From Gemmatimonadales bacterium (GTDB lineage: Bacteria; Gemmatimonadota; Gemmatimonadetes; Gemmatimonadales; GWC2-71-9): a stretch of 64,000 bases of DNA. Where the stretch lies: contig JAWKQM010000002.1 of NCBI GenBank assembly GCA_041390145.1, forward strand, positions 62,001 through 126,000, given 5' to 3'. The position numbers were made by a program, and so were the translations under genes. The number at the start of each line of letters is the position of its first letter. Positions within the stretch are counted from its first letter, which is position 1. Of the stretch, positions 1 to 6,939 are shown piece by piece. The notes beneath the pieces were generated by a model, which was given only the letters and a program-made list of their open reading frames with translations, had not been told where the DNA came from and did not search any database.

Positions 1-636
1 GCGCTTGAATCGCTGCTCTTTGCCAAGTACCAGATGTACCGGAACGTGTACTGGCATCACGCGGTGCGAAGCGCGACCTGCATGTTCAAGCGGGCGGTCC
101 GGCGCGCCGTGGCGGACGGTGTGCTGACGGCGGAAGGGATTGCGGAGGCCACCGACGGCAGCCTGATGACCGCGCTCCTCGCGGCCGATCCGACCGGACT
201 CGCCGCACAGGTGCAGGAGCGCCGGCTGTTCAAGCGGGCACTCGACCTCCCGGCCAGCGACGTGCCCGACGATGTGCAGCCCTGGCTCTCGGATGACCCC
301 AATCTCCTCGAACGTGTCGAGAATGCGTTGGCGGTCGAGGCGGGGCTGGCACCCGGACGCCTGCTCCTCGACTTTCCCGCCCGCGCGTCGATGCTGGCCG
401 TGGATCTCCCCCTGCGCACACGGACCGGTGCCGTGGAGCGGCTCACCAATGCCGGGCGTGCGGGCCAGCTCGGTCTCCCGAGGGTGGCCGACGCCCTCTA
501 CGAGAGCGCGCGCCGGCTCCGGGTGTTCACGGAGGGGCGCGCGTCGGCCAGGCTCGAAGGGCTGATGGACCTGATTGTGTTGCCGGCGGCCGAGGTGGTG
601 AAGCGGCTGGACGCCGGCAAGCCGTTGCTGCGGTAG
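1..636 (+). CDS. HD-domain phosphohydrolase, C-terminal part (5' end outside window)
   Basis: The reading frame is open from base 1 and gives 211 residues, so the N-terminal HD domain lies outside the window. The first residues (LLFAKYQMYRNVYWHHAVR) match the helix after the catalytic core in the COG1078/SAMHD1-like HD phosphohydrolases, where a 'Y.MY..VY.H' pattern is typical. These enzymes hydrolyse (d)NTPs or related nucleotides. The catalytic HD residues cannot be checked here, so the substrate is unknown. A G+C-rich hairpin follows the stop codon and separates the gene from the convergent permease gene. Confidence 0.65.
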   Translation, partial: ALESLLFAKYQMYRNVYWHHAVRSATCMFKRAVRRAVADGVLTAEGIAEATDGSLMTALLAADPTGLAAQVQERRLFKRALDLPASDVPDDVQPWLSDDPNLLERVENALAVEAGLAPGRLLLDFPARASMLAVDLPLRTRTGAVERLTNAGRAGQLGLPRVADALYESARRLRVFTEGRASARLEGLMDLIVLPAAEVVKRLDAGKPLLR

Positions 637-646
637 GGGACGGGTG

Positions 647-668
647 GGGGCGCGCCGAGGCGCGCCCC
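647..668. terminator. GC-rich hairpin between convergent genes
   Basis: Two 9-base arms (GGGGCGCGC and GCGCGCCCC) around a CGAG loop lie between the HD-protein stop (636) and the permease stop (668). The palindrome could end transcription from both sides. There is no T-run on either side, so intrinsic termination would be weak; it is called from its position and its perfect pairing. Confidence 0.4.
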
Positions 669-1897
669 TACTCGTGCCGGATCGCCTCGATCGGCGAGAG
701 GCGCGCCGCCCGCAGTGCAGGGTAGATCCCGAACACCACCCCCACCAGCACCGCCGCCGCGGCGGACACGGCGAGCGTCCCCCAGCTGAATGCCGCGTAG
801 ACCGGCGCATCGAACCGCTGTCGCATCATCGCCGTGACCCCGAACGCCCCACCGAAGCCGAGCAACGTCCCGATCACCGATCCGAGGCCCGCAATCGTGA
901 CCGACTCGAGCAGGAATTGCGCGAGGAGGTCGCGTCGACGGGCCCCGATGGCCTTCCGAACGCCGATTTCCCGCGTCCGCTCGGTCACGGAGGCGAGGAG
1001 GACGTTCATGATGCCGATGCCGCCCACCAGCAGGGCAATCCCGGTAATCGCACCGAGAAAGAGCTTGAACACCAGGATGGCGCGTTCGCTCTGGTTCACA
1101 CGCTGCATGTTGGTGTGCACACGCGCCTTCCGGGACCAGTCCGTGCCGTACCGGCCCGTCAGCCACCGCTCGACGCCGGCCCGGACCGCCGCCACGTCCT
1201 CGATACGCTCGGCCTGCAGGACGAGCGTCGGCGCCCGCGGCCTGGGCGTAGGGGCGAGCAGGACCGCCGCCAGATCAATCGGGGCATAGACACGCGGCAT
1301 CCGCTCCGGGCCGGTCTCCGCAAGCACGCCGACCACCTCGTAGTCCTGCCCCCGGATGCCGATGGGCCGCCCCACCGCGGCCGTGGCATCCCCGCCGCCG
1401 ATGGCGGCGCCAAACGCGTATGACACCGCCACCACCGGCACCCCAGCCGTCGCCTCCGCCGCGGTGAAGTACCGCCCGGCCGCGAAGCCCGGTTTCATCA
1501 CGTCCGCCTGACCCGGCAGGGTGGCAATGACCTCCACGGTGTCGCTGATCCCCCCAGGCAGCACGGCGGTGGCCGATCCGCTCAGCGTGAGCAGCCCTGC
1601 CGACACGTGGGAAATGGAGGCCATGATCGCCTCGGCGTCCACCCGGGTCAGGACGAGATAGTCGTCGAGCGGATATGCCTGGTTGTCGATGATCTCGGCG
1701 GTACGAGGTTCCAGCACGACCGACTGCAGGTCGGTGGTTGTGGCCAGCTGCTGTCGGCCAAACCGCTCCATCCCGTCCCCGAGCGTCAGGACGGCCACCA
1801 GCGCGGCAGCACCAATGACGATGCCGAGGGTGGACAGGGCGGTGCGGAGGGGATTGGCCCGAAGGGTTCCGAGCGCGATGGTCAGGGAGGCGGTCAT
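668..1897 (-). CDS. ABC transporter permease, MacB/FtsX family
   Basis: This 409-residue protein has the MacB layout. An N-terminal membrane segment sits at about residues 22-42, followed by a large extracytoplasmic domain (MacB_PCD) at about 45-250. Three membrane segments form the FtsX domain at about 275-400, with the family signature 'TREIGVRKAIGARRRD' after the second segment and the usual ending 'LSPIEAIRHE'. Family members are mechanotransmission permeases that work with a separate ATPase and often a MacA-type adaptor. Neither partner is adjacent: the next upstream gene is a PP2C phosphatase, 53 bases away. The substrate cannot be inferred. Confidence 0.85.
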   Translation of the reverse strand: MTASLTIALGTLRANPLRTALSTLGIVIGAAALVAVLTLGDGMERFGRQQLATTTDLQSVVLEPRTAEIIDNQAYPLDDYLVLTRVDAEAIMASISHVSAGLLTLSGSATAVLPGGISDTVEVIATLPGQADVMKPGFAAGRYFTAAEATAGVPVVAVSYAFGAAIGGGDATAAVGRPIGIRGQDYEVVGVLAETGPERMPRVYAPIDLAAVLLAPTPRPRAPTLVLQAERIEDVAAVRAGVERWLTGRYGTDWSRKARVHTNMQRVNQSERAILVFKLFLGAITGIALLVGGIGIMNVLLASVTERTREIGVRKAIGARRRDLLAQFLLESVTIAGLGSVIGTLLGFGGAFGVTAMMRQRFDAPVYAAFSWGTLAVSAAAAVLVGVVFGIYPALRAARLSPIEAIRHE

Positions 1898-1950
1898 GGA
1901 ATGCCCGTACGCGAGCGGGGCTGGCCATGTTTCACAATGAGGCGTTCAGG

Positions 1951-2685
1951 CTAGTCGAGCGACTCGATCTTGACGACGATGGTGGTGATGTTGTCGAGGC
2001 CGCCGCGGCGGTTGGCCTCCATGATCATCCGGTCCACCCAGGCCTGCGGGCCCTGGGGATCGGCCAGGATCTTGACCAGCTGCTCATCCTCCAGCATCCC
2101 CGTCAGGCCGTCGGACGCGAGGAGAATGACATCGCCTGCCTGGAGGTCCCCGAAGTAGACATCGGGCACCACGTCGCTCCCGGCGCCGACGCAGCGGGTG
2201 ATCACGTTGCTGTACGGATGCACCCGCGCCTGCTCGGGGGTAAGGAGACCGGCGTCGACCTGCTCCTGCACGTACGAGTGATCGCGGGTGATCTGGAGGA
2301 ACTCACCGCCGCGGAGGAGGTAGGCCCGGCTGTCGCCGACCTGGCCGATGAAGTACCGGCCGGGGAGGAGCACCAGCGCGGTGGCCGTCGTCCCCATGCC
2401 CCGCTTGTCGTGCTCGGAGAGGGTGCGCTCGAAGATGGCCTCGTTGGCCGTCACCATCGATCGTGCGATTCGTTCGGAGGCCTCCGCATCGGGCAGGCCG
2501 CGCAGGGAGCCGATTTCCCGGGAAATAATCCGCACGGCCATTTCGCTGGCGACCTCGCCCGCGGCATGTCCGCCCATCCCGTCGGCGACGATGAAGACGC
2601 CTCGTTCCGCCAGCATGAGGTAGTTGTCCTCGTTGCCGGACCGGACAATTCCGACGTCAGTTCGCGCGGCGCATGTGAAGTGCAC
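1951..2685 (-). CDS. PP2C-family Ser/Thr protein phosphatase
   Basis: This 244-residue soluble protein carries the bacterial PP2C (Stp1/PrpC) motifs in order: RSGNEDN (metal Asp), VADGMGGHAAGE, QVGDSRAYL, LASDGLTGM and GGLDNIT. All metal-binding aspartates are visible, so it should be an active Mn/Mg-dependent phosphatase removing phosphate from Ser/Thr. It starts 9 bases after the FHA-protein gene ends, so the two are probably co-transcribed. FHA domains bind phosphothreonine, so the pair is a plausible reader/eraser module. No Ser/Thr kinase gene is present in the window. Stp-type phosphatases commonly oppose PASTA or Stk kinases. Confidence 0.92.
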   Translation of the reverse strand: MHFTCAARTDVGIVRSGNEDNYLMLAERGVFIVADGMGGHAAGEVASEMAVRIISREIGSLRGLPDAEASERIARSMVTANEAIFERTLSEHDKRGMGTTATALVLLPGRYFIGQVGDSRAYLLRGGEFLQITRDHSYVQEQVDAGLLTPEQARVHPYSNVITRCVGAGSDVVPDVYFGDLQAGDVILLASDGLTGMLEDEQLVKILADPQGPQAWVDRMIMEANRRGGLDNITTIVVKIESLD

Positions 2686-2694
2686 GGGGCCTCG

Positions 2695-3981
2695 TCAGCG
2701 ACCGAAGAAGAAGTAGTACGCCACGGCCACGGCCACGGCGATCAGCACCACGATGACGACGCCCCAGGCAGGGATCCTTGACTCCGGCGTTGGCGGACGC
2801 GGCGCCCGGATCGGACGGCCTGGCTCGGCTGGCGGACCGGGCCGCATCACGGGCATTCGCGGCGTCTCGGGAATCGCAATCGACCCGACCTCCCGGGTCC
2901 GGCCACCGACCGGTTGCTGCCCGCGCGCATCCGTCGGGTCGAACATGACTGCGACATCGCCGAAGCGCACGGTCGACCCGGGCATCAAGGGGACTTCGCC
3001 TCGGATCTGGTCGCCGTCGACGAACGTGCCGTTGGTGGAATCCAGGTCGGTCAGGACCCAGAGCGCCTCACGCCGCTGCAGCTTGGCGTGTGACGCGCTC
3101 ACGCTCTCGTCACTGAACACCAGGTCGTTGTAATCGGCCCGACCGATGTTGATGACTGGCGTCCGGATGGGCAGACGCTGCCCGCGGAGGCTGCCACTGC
3201 GCACCAGCACGGTGGCGAGCGGCGGCGGGGCGGTCGGCCGTGACGGAAACGACGGCACCATCGACGGGATGCCATGCGCGGTGTCGTAGAGGCGGTGCAC
3301 GGCGCCGGGAGGCGGCGCATCGCCCTTCTCCACGGCATCGGCGTAGAACCGGAACTCCGCCGGCCCAATCTTCACGATGTCGCCACGGGTCAGCGTGCGG
3401 CGCTCGCCGGCCCGGACACCATTGACGACCACCCCGTTCGCACTCGTGTCCTCGAGCACGTACCCTGCCGGACCGTTGGCAATGACGGCGTGATGCCGCG
3501 AGACGTCGGTCGACTCGATGACGACATCACACGAGGCGTCACGTCCGATCACCAGCGAACCGGGTCCCACCAGGTATTCGCGGCCGTCACTCAGGCTGAC
3601 CAGGCGGCCGGCGCTCATCGGTCCGGACGGAATGTGGGGGGCGCCGGGTTCGGTCGCCGCCCGGAGGGCCGTCGCGTCGGCCACGCGTGTGGCTCCGACC
3701 TGACGGTCGTCTACGACCAGAAGTTGCACCTCGCCGATCTGGAGCTTGTCGCCGTGCAGCAGCGGAACGGGGTCGACACTCAAGCGGACCCCGTTGACCA
3801 GCACGAGCGCGTCCGGCCCCGCGGGGCGGATCGATGCGCCCGATCGTGACGCATGCACCAGCGCGTGCCGCTCCAGCACACCCGCCTGCACGAGGTGTAC
3901 CGCCGCCGCGGACGAAGACCCGACGACGGATTCCCCTGTGGCGAGCGGCCAACGGTGACCACCAAGCTCAAGCTGAATCAT
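2695..3981 (-). CDS. Triple-FHA-domain membrane-anchored protein
   Basis: The protein has 428 residues from the ATG at 3981, just after the exporter gene stop at 3992. Three FHA-like regions are visible. The first (about 1-95) is degenerate. The second (about 115-205) has 'IGRDASCDVVI..TDVSRHHA' and a 'TSANG' turn. The third (about 240-335) has 'IGRADYNDLVF' and 'LDSTNGTFVDG'. A proline-rich linker follows, then a single C-terminal membrane helix (IPAWGVVIVVLIAVAVAVAY), which gives tail anchoring with the FHA domains in the cytoplasm. FHA domains bind phosphothreonine peptides; domains two and three keep the key R/S/H/N residues. The neighbouring PP2C gene supports a phospho-signalling role. 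The target is unknown. Confidence 0.88.
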   Translation of the reverse strand: MIQLELGGHRWPLATGESVVGSSSAAAVHLVQAGVLERHALVHASRSGASIRPAGPDALVLVNGVRLSVDPVPLLHGDKLQIGEVQLLVVDDRQVGATRVADATALRAATEPGAPHIPSGPMSAGRLVSLSDGREYLVGPGSLVIGRDASCDVVIESTDVSRHHAVIANGPAGYVLEDTSANGVVVNGVRAGERRTLTRGDIVKIGPAEFRFYADAVEKGDAPPPGAVHRLYDTAHGIPSMVPSFPSRPTAPPPLATVLVRSGSLRGQRLPIRTPVINIGRADYNDLVFSDESVSASHAKLQRREALWVLTDLDSTNGTFVDGDQIRGEVPLMPGSTVRFGDVAVMFDPTDARGQQPVGGRTREVGSIAIPETPRMPVMRPGPPAEPGRPIRAPRPPTPESRIPAWGVVIVVLIAVAVAVAYYFFFGR

Positions 3982-3991
3982 CTTCGAAAAC

Positions 3992-5791
3992 CTACCCCGT
4001 CGCCGCCCGGGAAGGCAAGGAAGCGTCCTGTGCCGCCAATTGCAGGCGGTAGAGACGCTCGTACAACCCCCGCTGCTCCAACAGCCCCCGGTGCCCCCCC
4101 CGTTCCCGAATCTCACCGTGGTGGAAGACCAGGATCTCGTCGGCATGGAGGATGGTGCTCAGGCGGTGCGCCACCACGATGCTCGTGCGCCCGACCATCA
4201 ACTCCCCGATGGCCTGCTGGATCTGGGCCTCGGCTTCGGTGTCGACCGAACTCGTGGCCTCATCGAGCACGAGAATCCGGGGATCGAGCGTCAGTGCCCG
4301 CGCGAAGCTGAGCAGTTGGCGCTCGCCGACGCTCAAGGACTTCCCCCGCTCACCAAGCACGTGACCGTACCCGGCCGGCAGGCGCCCGATGAACCGGTCG
4401 GCGCCCACCCGCTCGGCGGCGCGATGCGCCGCCGCCTCGGGCACGGGCGCGTCGAGGCGCAGGTTGTGGAGCACATCCCCCGAAAACAGGAAAAGGTCTT
4501 GCTGCACGAACCCGATGAACCGCCGCAGTTCCGCTGTCGGCAGATCGCGGATGTCCACCCCGTCGAGGGTGATTCTGCCGCGTTCCGGGTCATAGAAGCG
4601 GAGCAGCAGGCTGATGACGGTGGTCTTCCCCGCCCCGGTCTGCCCGACGAGCGCCACGGTCTGCCCGGGCGACGCGGTGAACGAGACGTCGCGGAGCACC
4701 CACGGCCCGTCGGCCCGGTACCGGAACCACACCCCTTCGAATCGCACCTCGCCGCGGACCGGCCGCGGCAGGAGCGCGGGGATCACCGGTTCCGGGACCG
4801 TCACCGGGGCATCGAGGAGCCCGAAGATGCGCTCCGAGGAGGCCATCGCGCTCTGCACGATATTGAACTTTTCGGACAGGTCCTGGAGCGGCTGGAAGAA
4901 CCGCCGGGTTAGCTGGATGAAGGCGGCCAGGGTGCCGACCGTCAGCGTCTGGTCCGCGAACCGGACCCCGCCGTACCACAGCAGCAGCGCCACTGCCACC
5001 GACCCGAGCACTTCAATGATGGGGAAGAACACGGCGTAGACCGTGATGGACCGAAGGTGCGCCTCGAGGTGCGATTGGTTGACCGTCGCAAACTCGTCGG
5101 CGGCGGCCCGCTCACGTCCAAAGAGCTGCACGATGCGCATGCCGGACAGGTGTTCCTGCAGGAAGCTGTTCAGCCGGGCCAGCCGGACCCGGATGTCGCG
5201 GAACGCCTCGCGCACCTGGCGGCGGAAGAGGTAGGCGGTCAGCCAGACCAGCGGGATGACGGCGAACGCCACCAGCGCCAGGCGCCAGTCGGTCCACAAC
5301 ATCAGCCCCATGATGGCCAGCAGGGTGAACAGGTCTCCGAAGATCGCGACGACACCGGAGGAAAAGAGCTCGTTGAGCGTCTCGACGTCGGAGGTCACCC
5401 GGGTCATCAGCCGACCGACCGGGTGCCCGTCAAAGTAGGGGATGCTCAACCGCTGGAGGCGGCCGAAGATCTCCATCCGGAGGTCGTGCATCACTCCCTG
5501 CCCGATATGCGTGGTCAGGAGACTCTGGGCGTACTCCGTGGCGAACTCGAGGACGAGGGCGGCGAGGTAGGCGGCGGTGAGGGTGCCGAGCAGACCGAGG
5601 TCCCGCTGCGGGACGGCGACATCGAGGACCTGCTTCGTCAGGACCGGCCCGACCAGCGCCAGAAAGGCGTTGACGATGAGCAACACCACGGCGAGCGCCA
5701 CCAGCCCGCGCCGCGGGCGCAGGTAGGTGAGCATTCGCCGCATCAGCCCCGCGTCGAAGGATCGACCGAGGGCGTCTTCCTGCAGGTTCAT
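3992..5791 (-). CDS. ABC exporter, fused permease-ATPase (MsbA/MDR type)
   Basis: This 599-residue half-transporter has a six-helix exporter domain at about residues 20-315. The nucleotide-binding domain follows, with Walker A GQTGAGKTT, Q-loop 'GFVQQDLFLFSGD', signature LSVGERQ, Walker B 'ILVLDEATSSVD' and H-loop VVAHRLS. It should act as a homodimer exporting lipids, drugs or peptides from the cytoplasm or inner leaflet. Its ATG overlaps the stop of the upstream membrane-protein gene (ATGA), which implies translational coupling. That neighbour is of the lysyl-PG synthase membrane family, so a lipid-related substrate is possible but unproven. Confidence 0.92.
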   Translation of the reverse strand: MNLQEDALGRSFDAGLMRRMLTYLRPRRGLVALAVVLLIVNAFLALVGPVLTKQVLDVAVPQRDLGLLGTLTAAYLAALVLEFATEYAQSLLTTHIGQGVMHDLRMEIFGRLQRLSIPYFDGHPVGRLMTRVTSDVETLNELFSSGVVAIFGDLFTLLAIMGLMLWTDWRLALVAFAVIPLVWLTAYLFRRQVREAFRDIRVRLARLNSFLQEHLSGMRIVQLFGRERAAADEFATVNQSHLEAHLRSITVYAVFFPIIEVLGSVAVALLLWYGGVRFADQTLTVGTLAAFIQLTRRFFQPLQDLSEKFNIVQSAMASSERIFGLLDAPVTVPEPVIPALLPRPVRGEVRFEGVWFRYRADGPWVLRDVSFTASPGQTVALVGQTGAGKTTVISLLLRFYDPERGRITLDGVDIRDLPTAELRRFIGFVQQDLFLFSGDVLHNLRLDAPVPEAAAHRAAERVGADRFIGRLPAGYGHVLGERGKSLSVGERQLLSFARALTLDPRILVLDEATSSVDTEAEAQIQQAIGELMVGRTSIVVAHRLSTILHADEILVFHHGEIRERGGHRGLLEQRGLYERLYRLQLAAQDASLPSRAATG

Positions 5792-6888
5792 CCGGGGTGA
5801 CCCGGGCCGGCGGGCGCCGGCGCGGGGGCGTCATCCAGCTCTTCGAGGCCCTTGATCCCCTGCCGTACCCAGTTGGAGAAGACCAGGGCGCCAAACGCGA
5901 TCGTGAAATAGCTGAGGATAGTGCGCCAGGCGAGCGTGTAGAGGGGGGTCAGCGCGGCCGGCACGTACGCCGTCATGACGATCGCAGACAGGACCTCGGC
6001 AATACCGCTCGCACCGGGGGTCGGGGCAAAGTAGAGCAGGAAGGTGATCAGCGTCTGCACCAGCAGCACGTCCACGAAGTGCGCCTCGATGCCGATGACG
6101 CGGAGTGCCACATAGCCGGCCAGCAGCTTGTTGGCGTGCGACGGCCCGGACAGCAGGGTGGCCCAGAAAAGGGACAGCCAGCCGCGCGGCGTGTTGAACT
6201 TGGCCACGGCGGCGTGCGCCTCGTCGATGCCGACGAGCAGCTTTTCGAGCTTGGCCTCGATCCGCCGGCTCCGGCGCCCGGCCCACACCGCCAATCCGTG
6301 AACCGCCTTGCTCGCCACCTGTGGAAAGACGATCACCACCAGGAGCAGGACACCCAGGGTCGCGAACACGCCCAACGTGCCGAGGAAGAGGTCGTAGAGC
6401 GAGAGCCCGAGCAGGTCACCCTTGGACCCGAGCGACTGCCCGGCGCCGAGGAGAATGGCCAACGGGCCGGTGATGCCGAAGAAGACGATGGTCGCGACGA
6501 AGGTCACCAGGGCGGTGGTCATCCCCACCGGCACGCTGACGCCGTAGCGGCGCATGGTATAGACCATCATCGGGGCCGCGCCGGACTGGAGCGGCGTCAG
6601 GTAGGCCGCCCAGGCACTCATCCCGCCCGCCAGGAGCATCCCCTTGAGCGGCGGGTTGGGGTGCAGCTCGCGCGCCACCACCCAGATCCGGAGCCCCCCG
6701 CCGATCCAGTCCATCGAGGCGAGCGCGAGGCCCACAAGCACCCATCCCCAGTGCAGCTGGGTCAGGCCGTGCAGGAAGGCGGGGAGATTGTCCCCGTAGA
6801 AGAGGACGGCGACATACCCCACCAGGGAGATGCCGACGAAGATCTCGAACCCGCGCAGGAGCAGCTTGGGGGATAGTGGGTTGGCCAT
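5788..6888 (-). CDS. Lysylphosphatidylglycerol synthase-type integral membrane protein (UPF0104)
   Basis: The protein has 366 residues from the ATG at 6888 (MANPLSPKLLLRG). An upstream in-frame ATG would add non-hydrophobic residues running into the uvrA promoter region. About seven to eight hydrophobic segments are spread along the chain, with the family's loop pattern 'GGLRIWVVARE' and 'TPGASGIAEV'. The family is the membrane half of MprF-like lipid flippases/synthases; without the aminoacyl-transferase domain its role is normally assigned as lipid translocation or unknown. It is transcribed divergently from uvrA with 51 bases between starts and coupled by ATGA to the ABC exporter. Confidence 0.8.
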   Translation of the reverse strand: MANPLSPKLLLRGFEIFVGISLVGYVAVLFYGDNLPAFLHGLTQLHWGWVLVGLALASMDWIGGGLRIWVVARELHPNPPLKGMLLAGGMSAWAAYLTPLQSGAAPMMVYTMRRYGVSVPVGMTTALVTFVATIVFFGITGPLAILLGAGQSLGSKGDLLGLSLYDLFLGTLGVFATLGVLLLVVIVFPQVASKAVHGLAVWAGRRSRRIEAKLEKLLVGIDEAHAAVAKFNTPRGWLSLFWATLLSGPSHANKLLAGYVALRVIGIEAHFVDVLLVQTLITFLLYFAPTPGASGIAEVLSAIVMTAYVPAALTPLYTLAWRTILSYFTIAFGALVFSNWVRQGIKGLEELDDAPAPAPAGPGHPG

Positions 6889-6939
6889 GAGTGCGGAAAC
6901 GTACGGGTCGGCGGAGGCGGGGTCAACTATCTTTTGGGC

